Shown here piece after piece: positions 6,961-14,496 of a stretch of 36,296 nt of DNA. The stretch is from NCBI GenBank assembly GCA_028532765.1, contig JAQQAR010000040.1:1-36296 (forward strand). Direction: 5' to 3'. Source of the DNA: Sphaerochaetaceae bacterium. Lineage in GTDB: Bacteria > Spirochaetota > Spirochaetia > Sphaerochaetales > Sphaerochaetaceae. The notes below the pieces were generated by a model. That model was not told where the DNA came from, searched no databases, and worked only from the letters and a program-made list of their open reading frames with translations. Numbering within the stretch: the stretch's first letter is position 1; every line of letters starts with the position of its first letter. A program made the translations under genes and the position numbers.

Positions 6961-8925
6961 TTAGAGCAATTGCAAAGGATCAAGATCCACCTCCAGGTAG
7001 ACTCCCCGAGGTGGGGTGTAATCAGAGAGAGCCTTTGCTACCAAGTGATGAACCAGGGAAGCCTGGGAGCCTGAAACCAGCAAGTGATAACGCCAGTTTG
7101 AAGCAATCTTCTCCAGAGGACACTCACTGGAACATAACACCTCTGCGCCTCCCCTAACGGTGAGTTGCTCTATATGAGCAGAGAATTTCTGGACCTCTTG
7201 CTCTACTCTTTGCTGATTTCGACCCCTGAATACCAAGTTGATCAATCGACTGTAGGGAGGAAATCCCGTCTGCTTGCGAATCTCAAGTTCTTGGGTGTAA
7301 AAACCCTCCACATCTGACTGCAGTGCATATTGAATAGCAGGATTCTCTGGATGATAGGTCTGGATAATGACCCTTCCCTGATCATTGTATCGTCCGGCCC
7401 TTCCTGAGACCTGAACCAAGAGGCTGAACGTCCTCTCCTGGGCACGGAAGTCAGGAATATTCAACCCACTATCTGCAAGTACGATTCCCACCAATTCCAC
7501 GAGAGGGAAATTGAGGCCTTTTGCCACCATCTGTGTCCCGAGGAGAATATCAATCTCGCCATCCCTGAAAGCCTTGATTACTTTCCCGATCTCACCTTTT
7601 TTCTTGGCACTATCGGTATCCAATCGTGCAATACGCGCAGACGGGAAAAGACGGCGAATCTCCTCTTCCACCATTTCCGTGCCAAAGCCGCTATAGTTGA
7701 CATCGAGCGAGTTACACTCAGGGCAAAAGCGCATCGGTTTTGTTCGATACCCACAGTAGTGACAGACCATCTGGTCTTTGCCTTTATGATAGGTAAGAGC
7801 TACTGCACAGTGTGGACAACGTAGTTCATACCCACAACTATTGCAATGGAAGAAATAGGAGAAACCTCGTCTATTCAAGAACAAAATTGTCTGCTTCTTC
7901 TTGTTCAGGGTCTCCTTGATTCTCTCTTGCAACGTCTTGCTGATCAGGTTCTTCTCATAGGAGAGGTTTACCACCTCTATGATGGGCATGATACCACCGC
8001 TGACCCGGTTCCGTAAGTGGAGTGAACCTACATGCTTGTTCTCCTCCATCAGGGCCCAAGCTTCCAATGAAGGCGTTGCACTCCCCATGACCAGAGTAGC
8101 CCCTTCACTCTGACATCGTCTCTGAGCTACTTGGCGAGCATGGTAACGGGGAGTATTTCCACTCTTGTAACTGCTCTCATGTTCCTCGTCCAAAATGATC
8201 AAACCAAGGTTGGGGAATGGGGCAAAGACTGCACTTCGAGCCCCTATTGCAAGGTCTACCTCACCTGAGATGATCCGCTTCCACTCCTTGAGCCGCTGGC
8301 TTGGTGTCAGAGCAGAGTGCAGAATCGCCACCCGTTGGGAAAATCGTTTGGTTACCTGTCTTGCCAACTGATGGGTAAGGGTAATTTCTGGGACCAGGTA
8401 AATGACAGATTTTCCTTCTTTAATGACCTCTTCCGCAGAGCGAAGGAATACCTCACTCTTGCCACTACCGGTTACACCATAGAGGTAGTACATGGGTTTC
8501 TCACGCTTCAGGATGGTATCGATGGCATATTGCTGCTCATCGCTGAGTGTCTCTATTCGACCAAAGAGAAGATCTTCTTCACTCTCCAGGGCAGGGATGC
8601 TGCTGTCTCTCCTACCTCCCGGGATCATCATACTCAAGGCTTCCCCTCTACTGCAGAGGTAGAAACGACTCATCCACTCAGCCAGGGCAATGGTTTGTTT
8701 GTTATAGAGCGGGGTATCATCGATGACCCGCTTGATTTCCTTGATCGTATAGGACGCTTTCACCTCAGGGACGGTCTCGATGATGTATCCTGTCATCTCC
8801 CGCCTTGCAAAGGGGACAACAACCCGATGACCCACACAAGCCTTCTCTTCCATGCCCAGAGGAATCTGGTAGGTGAAAGACTGGTCCATGGGAAGATCGA
8901 GCAACACCTCAACAAATCCGGCCAT
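6961..8925 (-). CDS. priA: Primosomal protein N' (replication restart helicase PriA)
   Basis: PriA recognises stalled or repaired replication forks, unwinds DNA and reloads the replicative helicase. The 654-residue product has an N-terminal DNA-binding domain (about 1-105), a Walker A motif G-V-T-G-S-G-K-S near residue 150, a Walker B/DEAH-box D-E-E-H followed by S-S-Y-K, and a cysteine-rich zinc insertion with paired C-x2-C motifs (C-N-S-C, C-P-H-C, C-H-Y-C, C-P-E-C). Helicase motifs V and VI (G-T-Q-M-V-A-K-G, Q-V-S-G-R-A-G-R) follow. It is somewhat shorter than E. coli PriA (about 730 residues). The start ATG at 8925 shares a base with the stop of the glycosylase gene (TGATG); the longer upstream frame is inside that gene. 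It is the last gene of the glpK-led unit. Confidence 0.95.
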   Translation of the reverse strand: MAGFVEVLLDLPMDQSFTYQIPLGMEEKACVGHRVVVPFARREMTGYIIETVPEVKASYTIKEIKRVIDDTPLYNKQTIALAEWMSRFYLCSRGEALSMMIPGGRRDSSIPALESEEDLLFGRIETLSDEQQYAIDTILKREKPMYYLYGVTGSGKSEVFLRSAEEVIKEGKSVIYLVPEITLTHQLARQVTKRFSQRVAILHSALTPSQRLKEWKRIISGEVDLAIGARSAVFAPFPNLGLIILDEEHESSYKSGNTPRYHARQVAQRRCQSEGATLVMGSATPSLEAWALMEENKHVGSLHLRNRVSGGIMPIIEVVNLSYEKNLISKTLQERIKETLNKKKQTILFLNRRGFSYFFHCNSCGYELRCPHCAVALTYHKGKDQMVCHYCGYRTKPMRFCPECNSLDVNYSGFGTEMVEEEIRRLFPSARIARLDTDSAKKKGEIGKVIKAFRDGEIDILLGTQMVAKGLNFPLVELVGIVLADSGLNIPDFRAQERTFSLLVQVSGRAGRYNDQGRVIIQTYHPENPAIQYALQSDVEGFYTQELEIRKQTGFPPYSRLINLVFRGRNQQRVEQEVQKFSAHIEQLTVRGGAEVLCSSECPLEKIASNWRYHLLVSGSQASLVHHLVAKALSDYTPPRGVYLEVDLDPLQLL

Positions 8926-9674
8926 CACGACCTCCTGGGGAGCTGGATATTCAAATATGCTGCTACTTTTTTCAAGTCTTCCCAAACCGGTCTACGATAT
9001 TCAGGATTGCGCAATACACCTGCCGGGTGATAGGTCACCAGTACAGGAACCCCTCCATACCGATGGAACCTGCCGCGCAACTTCCCCACACCGTCTGTAA
9101 CATCAAGTAGGGAACGAGCTGCAACTGATCCCACGAGCAAGATAATCTCTGGTTTGATGAGCTGAATCTGTCGCTTGAGATACCCGATACAGGCTTGCAC
9201 CTCATCACTTTGGGGATTCCTATTCTCCGGAGGGCGGCATTTCACAATGTTGGCAATATAGACATTGGTTTCACGGTCCATGGAGATGGAAGAGAGCCAG
9301 CTATCAAGATACTTTCCTGCTCTTCCTACAAACGCACGTCCTGAAGCATCCTCCTCGGCACCAGGCCCTTCTCCGATAACCATCAGACGGGCAGGTACAA
9401 CACCCTCCCCAAATACCGTATGGTGGCGTCCCTCGCTGAGCCTGCATTTGGAACATCTACTGACCAAGGATTCAAGCTGTTTAAGGTTGGTTCCTTGTAT
9501 GGAATCCTTGTCCAAGGGAAGGGGGAGCACGGTATCAACAACCTGGGAGAAATCCACACGTTCGCTGTAGCTTACATCCTTGTTTCCTATCACCGCCTCC
9601 GCTTCATCACAGAGATAGATAAAGTCCATCAGAGAAGAAGCCAGCTGTTCTCGTTTCTCTTCACGTTCACTCAT
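8925..9674 (-). CDS. Uracil-DNA glycosylase, family 4 (Fe-S type)
   Basis: This enzyme removes uracil from DNA as the first step of base excision repair. The 249-residue protein begins with an extension of about 65 residues not seen in the minimal family-4 enzymes. The core then shows C74-S-K-C77, the first pair of [4Fe-4S] ligands; the motif G-E-G-P-G-A-E-E-D near residue 96; G-R-A-F-V-G-R-A-G-K; N-I-V-K-C-R-P-P-x-N-R, which supplies a further ligand Cys; and the C-terminal motif Y-H-P-A-G-V-L-R. The order and motifs fit family 4 rather than the E. coli Ung family. The start ATG at 9674 lies inside the end of truA (8-bp overlap). Grouping with priA makes a small DNA repair and restart pair in this operon. 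Confidence 0.9.
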   Translation of the reverse strand: MSEREEKREQLASSLMDFIYLCDEAEAVIGNKDVSYSERVDFSQVVDTVLPLPLDKDSIQGTNLKQLESLVSRCSKCRLSEGRHHTVFGEGVVPARLMVIGEGPGAEEDASGRAFVGRAGKYLDSWLSSISMDRETNVYIANIVKCRPPENRNPQSDEVQACIGYLKRQIQLIKPEIILLVGSVAARSLLDVTDGVGKLRGRFHRYGGVPVLVTYHPAGVLRNPEYRRPVWEDLKKVAAYLNIQLPRRS

Positions 9675-10512
9675 GATGCTTCTCCTCAAACCAAGCATAC
9701 TCAGCCTCATCGTAGCTGATCCTGTACATATACAGGCCACATGATTGGGCAGTTCGTCCTACCCTACGGCGATCCTTGCTGGCAAGCACAGATGAAAATT
9801 CCTCTACCGTCATACCCGACTCAGCAAAATCCATCATAGAACCAACCAAGGAACGTACCATTTTGTACAAGAAAGCATTTCCGCAAATGGTATAGGTCAA
9901 GAGTTCCCCACCCCAGCGATCTGTTTCCATCTTCCAGTAGGATTCATAGATATCACGCCACTTACTGGAAGACACATCACCGCTTGCAGTAAATGTCGTA
10001 AAGTCATGAGTTCCTTGAATACAGGAAGCATACCCGTTAAGCAGGTCAAGAGAAGGGAATTGTCTCACCTTCGCTACCAAGCTTTGGTCAAAGGCTGTCA
10101 TATCCTGCTCTCTCTTGAAGTAGTAACGGTACATGCGAGCCATTGCCGTAAAACGGGCATGAAAAGTACTGTCAACCTCACTGCTTTCCAAAATCCTGAT
10201 ATCCAGAGGAAGCAGCCTATTCAGGGCTAGAGCAAACTTTTCCGCTCTGACTTTCTGGTTCTGTATATCCATATGACAGACTTGTCCAAGCGCATGCACC
10301 CCGCTGTCTGTTCTTCCACTTCCTACAATTTCCACATCTTCGCCAATCATGGTCTTTACAGCCTCTTCCAGAACCTGGACAACGGCGAGGGCATTCTTCT
10401 GCCGTTGCCAGCCGCTGTAGTGGGAACCATGATATGAGACCGTCAGGCGGATACGCCGGCGGGAGGGATCAATCTGTTGCAAAGGGGGGCGTCTCCAATC
10501 AGTTCGTGGCAT
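9667..10512 (-). CDS. truA: tRNA pseudouridine(38-40) synthase TruA
   Basis: TruA makes pseudouridine at positions 38-40 of the anticodon arm in many tRNAs. The key segment G-R-T-D-S-G-V-H-A is present, and its Asp (near residue 69) is the catalytic nucleophile of the family. Other conserved stretches are Y-H-G-S-x-Y-S-G-W-Q-R-Q near the N-terminus, F-H-A-R-F-x-A and R-Y-Y, and C-terminal F-L-Y-K-M-V-R-S-L-V-G. The protein starts about 20 residues earlier than typical members. Two adjacent ATGs (10515 and 10512) follow AGGAG; the second has better spacing and is used here. The start region overlaps the end of acpS by 14 bp. Confidence 0.94.
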   Translation of the reverse strand: MPRTDWRRPPLQQIDPSRRRIRLTVSYHGSHYSGWQRQKNALAVVQVLEEAVKTMIGEDVEIVGSGRTDSGVHALGQVCHMDIQNQKVRAEKFALALNRLLPLDIRILESSEVDSTFHARFTAMARMYRYYFKREQDMTAFDQSLVAKVRQFPSLDLLNGYASCIQGTHDFTTFTASGDVSSSKWRDIYESYWKMETDRWGGELLTYTICGNAFLYKMVRSLVGSMMDFAESGMTVEEFSSVLASKDRRRVGRTAQSCGLYMYRISYDEAEYAWFEEKHHE

Positions 10513-10876
10513 CATCAGCTCCTAGAAGAACCACCATTGCAATGGCGACAGGATTGTCATGACTGATGGAGAGCATCGCAGTCCTCTGTCCAACCAACGC
10601 CTGAACGTTTCCTTTGAAACGTAGTTCTGGCTTCCCGGAAGCTGCTCTTTCGACCCAGATATCCTGCAAGGAAAGATGGGCAAGACCGGTTCCGAGGGCT
10701 TTCCCCAGAGCTTCCTTTGCAGCAAATCTACCTGCAAGAAATTCAGCCTGGACACCCTCTGCCATCATCTTCGCCTCTTCAAGCTCCCTTGGATGAAACA
10801 TCCTGGACTTCACATGTTCTGAGAGTCTCTCCATCCGTTGAATATTCACCACGTCGACGCCAATACCACTGACCAT
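10499..10876 (-). CDS. acpS: Holo-[acyl-carrier-protein] synthase
   Basis: AcpS transfers the 4'-phosphopantetheine arm from coenzyme A to apo-ACP, activating fatty acid synthesis. The 125-residue product has the length of the family. It shows the N-terminal G-I-G-V-D-V-V (with the Mg-binding Asp) and the signature L-A-G-R-F-A-A-K-E-A-L-G-K-A-L-G-T-G. The C-terminal L-S-I-S-H-D segment is also typical. The ATG shares a base with the stop of the YbbR gene (TGATG), which fixes the start. Confidence 0.94.
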   Translation of the reverse strand: MVSGIGVDVVNIQRMERLSEHVKSRMFHPRELEEAKMMAEGVQAEFLAGRFAAKEALGKALGTGLAHLSLQDIWVERAASGKPELRFKGNVQALVGQRTAMLSISHDNPVAIAMVVLLGADDATN

Positions 10877-11280
10877 CAGAGATCACTCCCTTCATTAAAG
10901 AGAATCCGATAGTATTGGGGCTCTGCTTGCAGTGCAATGCCTGCACTCTCAAAAACGTCTTCTTCGTATCTGAGGACCACTGGAGCGGTGGCAATACCAG
11001 CCTCATCAACTGATGAGAAGTCCAGACTGGCTTCAATGGATTCTGGATTGATGAGATAGATGATATCCTCGTTACCCTGGATACTCACCTCAATCGAGGC
11101 AGGAACCAGGCTCTCCGCCTCCAAGGAGGTGGGCAGGTGCACTTCGATTGGGATGGAAACCACCCTCGCTCCCATGGTGGAGAATTGGATGAAGGCATAC
11201 ACCAACACGGCAAACACCAAGGACAAGACCTTGGCTGGCCAGTTGTAAAGTGCTCCTTGCAGATACTTATTCAGCTTCAT
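10876..11280 (-). CDS. Short YbbR/CdaR-like membrane-anchored protein
   Basis: The product (134 residues) has a short cytoplasmic N-terminus, one membrane segment at about residues 14-33 and an extracytoplasmic domain of about 95 residues rich in beta strands. Position directly after cdaA and the pattern I-P-I-E-V-x-x-x-x-S-L-E at the start of the outer domain identify it as a YbbR-type protein. In Bacillus the homologue CdaR carries three or four YbbR repeats and modulates CdaA activity; here there is room for only about one. It would be expected to contact CdaA in the inner membrane. The ATG at 11280 follows AGGAG at about 10 bases, and the gene overlaps the end of cdaA by 14 bp. A GTG just before (11283) is an alternative start. 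Confidence 0.75.
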   Translation of the reverse strand: MKLNKYLQGALYNWPAKVLSLVFAVLVYAFIQFSTMGARVVSIPIEVHLPTSLEAESLVPASIEVSIQGNEDIIYLINPESIEASLDFSSVDEAGIATAPVVLRYEEDVFESAGIALQAEPQYYRILFNEGSDL

Positions 11281-12094
11281 CACTACCCGTCTCCTGTAAC
11301 AAATCCTCTGGGGTTATATCATGATAACTGAAGAGGGCCAACAGCATTCGTTTGATGGTACCTGTGTCGAGGTCATAGTAGAGGTTGGCATTATAGGTCA
11401 TGCTGATCGCCCCTGTCTCCTCACTGACAATCAAGACAACAGCATCAGATTCCTCTGCCAAACCAAGAGCGGCCCGATGCCGCGTACCAAAACTTTTCTT
11501 GATGTCGGTTTGCTCACTGAGGGGCAGGTAGCACCCTGCAGCGAGTATTCTTCCGCCTTGTACAACCATCGCCCCGTCATGCAACGGAGTGTCATGGTCA
11601 AATACGGTAAGGATCAGACTGGTGGACAGATCGGCATTGAGCCTTGTCCCGCTGTCGGTGATGTTCTTGATCCCCAGACGACGGGGGAACACAATCAAGG
11701 CTCCCCTTCGTTTATTCACCAACACATTGCATGCGTTGAGAATTGAATCAATCTGATCGCTACTGGTGGTCTGGGTACCAATGCGGAACAATCTGCTTCG
11801 GCCACTCCAGAGCTGGGTGAAGGAACGCCTAAGCTCAGGCTGATAAACGATACAGATAAAAATGGTTGCAGGGATGGAGATATACCTGAAAAACCAGAGC
11901 AGAACATCCAGCTTGAGGATATAACTCACTGCATAGAAAGAAAACATTACCACCAAGACTTTCACCAGCTGCTGGGCTTTCGTCTGAGCTATGGTTACAT
12001 AGAATCGATAGAACAACCATGCAAGGAAACCGACCTGCAAAGCAGGACGGAGCAATGAAATCATGGATTGTAATGCATCGCCAACCATCAACAA
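11267..12094 (-). CDS. cdaA: Diadenylate cyclase CdaA (c-di-AMP synthase)
   Basis: CdaA makes cyclic di-AMP from two ATP, a second messenger for potassium and osmotic balance and for envelope stress. The 275-residue protein has three N-terminal membrane segments (about residues 15-85) and then a DAC (DisA_N) domain with both catalytic motifs: D-G-A in L-H-D-G-A-M-V-V and R-H-R in G-T-R-H-R-A-A-L-G. It therefore looks active. The start is uncertain: after AAGGAG come TTG, TTG and ATG (12094, 12091, 12088). The first TTG has ideal spacing of six bases and is used here, although the ATG is possible. The next gene is its likely regulator (YbbR type), the classic cdaA-cdaR order, and glpK lies 3 bp upstream. 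Confidence 0.93.
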   Translation of the reverse strand: MLMVGDALQSMISLLRPALQVGFLAWLFYRFYVTIAQTKAQQLVKVLVVMFSFYAVSYILKLDVLLWFFRYISIPATIFICIVYQPELRRSFTQLWSGRSRLFRIGTQTTSSDQIDSILNACNVLVNKRRGALIVFPRRLGIKNITDSGTRLNADLSTSLILTVFDHDTPLHDGAMVVQGGRILAAGCYLPLSEQTDIKKSFGTRHRAALGLAEESDAVVLIVSEETGAISMTYNANLYYDLDTGTIKRMLLALFSYHDITPEDLLQETGSDEAE

Positions 12095-12097
12095 CTG

Positions 12098-13606
12098 CTA
12101 CTCCTTCTCCTCGCACTCCCAATCAAGGGTACGATTCACCGCTTTCTTCCAGAATTGGACTTTCTGTTCGCGTTCTTCCTCACTCATATTCGATTCCCAC
12201 CGTTTGCCTTCCTTCCAGTAGGCAGACAGCTCATCAAAATCTTTCCAAACCCCAACAGACAGCCCTGCTGCATAGGCAGCACCGAGTGCCGTGGTCTCCA
12301 CGATCAAGGGCCTGATAACCGGAACACCCAACAAGTCAGCCTGGAACTCCATCAGCGGCTTGCTGTTTGTCATTCCTCCATCAACCTTCAAGCTGGGCAT
12401 CACGATATGGCTATCCCTTTCCATGGCCTTATAGATATCATGGACTTGGAATGCCGTTGCCTCAAGGATTGCCCTGCATAGATGAGCACGATTGACATAC
12501 CCGGTCAAACCGGCAATGACGCCTCGTGCATCCGACCGCCAATAAGGCGCGAACAATCCACTGAATGCTGGAACGATGTATACTCCGCCGCAGTCTGACA
12601 CACTGCAGGCCAGCTTGTCCAGCTCTTGGGGATTTTCCACCAGTTTCAAGTTATCACGCGCCCACTGGACCAAGGAACCAGCCACTGCAATGGAACCTTC
12701 CAAGGCATATACGGGACGGTGGTCCCCAAGTTGGTAGGCAACCGTGGTAAGCAGTCCCTGGGTACTCTTGATAAGCTTCTCTCCGGTGTTTACCAAGAGG
12801 AACCCACCGGTGCCATAGGTGCTTTTCCCGAGGCCCTCCGTGAAACACGCCTGCCCGAAGAGAGCGGCCTGCTGGTCTCCCAAGATCCCGCAAACAGGGA
12901 CCTCCGCCCTGAGGGGACCACTGGGGGTGGTTGTTCCATAGATCATTCCACTTGAAGGCACGATCATTGGAAGTGCTTGTCTGGGTACATCGAACAGCTC
13001 AAGTAGCTCATCATCCCAGGTACACGATTCTATATTCATCAGGAGATAGCGGCTGGCATTGGACACATCGGTAACAATTGCCTTCCCACCAGTCAGATTC
13101 CAGGTTAACCATGTATCGATTGTTCCGAATACAGCCTCACCTTTCTCTGCAGCATCACGTAGGCCTTCAACATTCTCCAACAACCAGGCAATCTTAGATG
13201 CAGCAAAATAGGGGCTGAAGATCAATCCGCTGCGATCCTGGAGATAGCTTGCTTCGACCTCTTCCTTCAGGCGATTAATCAAATCCGATCCCCTGAGATC
13301 CTGCCAGACAATAGCGTTGTGCCAAACTTTTCCTGTCTTGGGATTCCAAGCGATTACTGTCTCTCTCTGGTTGGTAATCCCAATACCTTCTATATCGCTT
13401 CCCTTCAGATTAATCTCTTTGAGTGCTTTGCTGATGCATTCACAGCTGTTGTCCCAGATTTCCCAAGGATCATGTTCCACCCAACCGGGTTTTACGAAAA
13501 TCTGCTCATGCTCCAACTGATGCGAGGAGACAATGCTTCCACTCTGATCGAAAATGATAAATCGGGTACTCGTAGTCCCTTGATCCAAAGCTCCAATGTA
13601 ACGCAC
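12098..13606 (-). CDS. glpK: Glycerol kinase
   Basis: GlpK phosphorylates glycerol to sn-glycerol-3-phosphate with ATP. The 502-residue product has the normal length and strongly conserved segments: A-L-D-Q-G-T-T-S-T-R at the N-terminus, W-V-E-H-D-P-W-E-I-W, G-I-T-N-Q-R-E-T, and V-D-G-G-M-T-N-S near the C-terminus (the FGGY-family signature region). The start chosen is GTG at 13604-13606 because a perfect AAGGAGG lies six bases upstream; the slightly longer in-frame start lacks such a site. It is the first gene of the minus-strand unit containing cdaA and priA and has its own promoter. A glycerophosphodiester phosphodiesterase gene at 19.7 kb could supply the same pathway. Confidence 0.96.
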   Translation of the reverse strand: MRYIGALDQGTTSTRFIIFDQSGSIVSSHQLEHEQIFVKPGWVEHDPWEIWDNSCECISKALKEINLKGSDIEGIGITNQRETVIAWNPKTGKVWHNAIVWQDLRGSDLINRLKEEVEASYLQDRSGLIFSPYFAASKIAWLLENVEGLRDAAEKGEAVFGTIDTWLTWNLTGGKAIVTDVSNASRYLLMNIESCTWDDELLELFDVPRQALPMIVPSSGMIYGTTTPSGPLRAEVPVCGILGDQQAALFGQACFTEGLGKSTYGTGGFLLVNTGEKLIKSTQGLLTTVAYQLGDHRPVYALEGSIAVAGSLVQWARDNLKLVENPQELDKLACSVSDCGGVYIVPAFSGLFAPYWRSDARGVIAGLTGYVNRAHLCRAILEATAFQVHDIYKAMERDSHIVMPSLKVDGGMTNSKPLMEFQADLLGVPVIRPLIVETTALGAAYAAGLSVGVWKDFDELSAYWKEGKRWESNMSEEEREQKVQFWKKAVNRTLDWECEEKE

Positions 13607-13627
13607 ACCGCACCTCCTTACCAAAGC

Positions 13628-13656
13628 AGTATAGCCGTTCCCACCGCTTTTTTAAA
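13628..13656 (-). promoter_or_regulatory. Probable promoter of the glpK-cdaA-priA unit
   Basis: On the minus strand TTTAAA (13651-13656, four of six matches to the -35 consensus), a 17-bp spacer and TATACT (13628-13633, five of six for the -10) precede glpK. The -10 lies 21 bases before the GTG, leaving room for the AAGGAGG ribosome-binding site. No operator-like repeat is obvious. Confidence 0.6.
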
Positions 13657-13714
13657 GGCAAAAAGCAGACAATGGAATCTTCATTTCCCCTATCGTGATA
13701 CCTCCTGTCCATGA

Positions 13715-13720
13715 TATACT
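13715..13720 (+). promoter_or_regulatory. -10 element directly upstream of the DRTGG gene
   Basis: TATACT ends seven bases before the ATG at 13728. No good -35 is found at 16-18 bp, and there is no Shine-Dalgarno between the -10 and the start codon. If used, it would give a leaderless or nearly leaderless mRNA, like the def promoter. Confidence 0.5.
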
Positions 13721-13727
13721 CATCCTT

Positions 13728-14072
13728 ATGAAACTCAAAGATATTATTGCATGTGTAGATGGACAGCTAATTTGTGGCGAGTCCCATCTTGAAGATGAGA
13801 TTGCACGAGGATTTGCCAGTGACCTGATGAGTGATGTATTGACCATTCTTGAGGACGACATTCTCCTGATCACAGGACTCTCAAACAATCAGGCAATTAG
13901 GACAGCCGAGATGAGTGACATCAAGAACATTCTCCTGGTAAGGAACAAGAAACCAAGCCAAAACATGATTGATATGGCACAGGAGTTGAATATATCTCTC
14001 TCATACACCTCCTACTCACTGTTCAAGGCCAGCGCCCTGCTCTTCCAAGAAGGATTGAAACCGGTATATTGA
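13728..14072 (+). CDS. DRTGG-domain protein of the HydS module
   Basis: A small soluble protein of 114 residues resembling stand-alone DRTGG-domain proteins (the fold also found in some HPr kinases and CBS-DRTGG pyrophosphatases). The name-giving motif is absent, but the pattern around A-S-D-L-M-S-D-V-L, L-L-I-T-G-L-S-N-N-Q-A-I-R-T-A-E-M and the spacing of the hydrophobic strands match this small family. Such domains are thought to bind a ligand, and the exact role is unknown. The gene leads a three-gene unit with an RsbW-like ATPase one base downstream and a ferredoxin/hydrogenase-like protein after that, so it is probably the third part of a signalling complex. The start ATG at 13728 is chosen over a longer frame because the -10 element lies within that extension. 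Confidence 0.7.
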   Translation: MKLKDIIACVDGQLICGESHLEDEIARGFASDLMSDVLTILEDDILLITGLSNNQAIRTAEMSDIKNILLVRNKKPSQNMIDMAQELNISLSYTSYSLFKASALLFQEGLKPVY

Positions 14073-14073
14073 G

Positions 14074-14496
14074 ATGCATCAAGAGTATACCGTACCAGCC
14101 CAGGATTTCTCAGTAGCCGGAGTTGCATCAAGCAACTTCAAGCGGTTGCTTAAGCAGTTAAACCTCCCTCCGAAGGTAATCAAACGTATTGTTGTTGCTG
14201 TCTTCGAGGCTGAGATCAATGTCATTGCCCACTCCTATGGGGGCAAGATTGTCTGTGAGCTGGGTGAGGATACCATCACCGTAGAAGTCATTGATACTGG
14301 TCCAGGTATACCCAATCTGGACCTTGCCATGAAGGAAGGTTGGTCTACCGCTACCGAAGAGATATTGGAGCTTGGATATGGAGCTGGTATGGGATTGCCG
14401 AATATCAAGAAGAGCTGTGACCGGCTCTCAATCAGGACAAAGGCAGGAGAACATACCCACGTCACCATGGGATTCGACCTGAAGGAGGAGTCATGA
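14074..14496 (+). CDS. RsbW/SpoIIAB-like ATP-binding protein (anti-sigma-factor kinase type)
   Basis: A 140-residue stand-alone HATPase_c_2 (GHKL) domain. The N box is visible at residues 45-53 (E-A-E-I-N-V-I-A-H), the G1 box at 74-80 (D-T-G-P-G-I-P) and the G2 box at 101-110 (G-Y-G-A-G-M-G-L-P-N), so ATP binding should be intact. The size and motif order match SpoIIAB/RsbW, serine kinases that control sigma factors through an anti-anti-sigma partner; no sigma factor or STAS partner is encoded in this window. It starts one base after the DRTGG stop and overlaps the hydrogenase-like gene by 4 bp. I infer that it relays a signal from that protein; the phosphorylation target is unknown. Confidence 0.85.
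   Translation: MHQEYTVPAQDFSVAGVASSNFKRLLKQLNLPPKVIKRIVVAVFEAEINVIAHSYGGKIVCELGEDTITVEVIDTGPGIPNLDLAMKEGWSTATEEILELGYGAGMGLPNIKKSCDRLSIRTKAGEHTHVTMGFDLKEES

Noticed and set aside
8317..9030. Plus-strand open frame of about 237 codons
   Set aside because: Antisense shadow of priA and the glycosylase gene; no start signal and no recognisable features.
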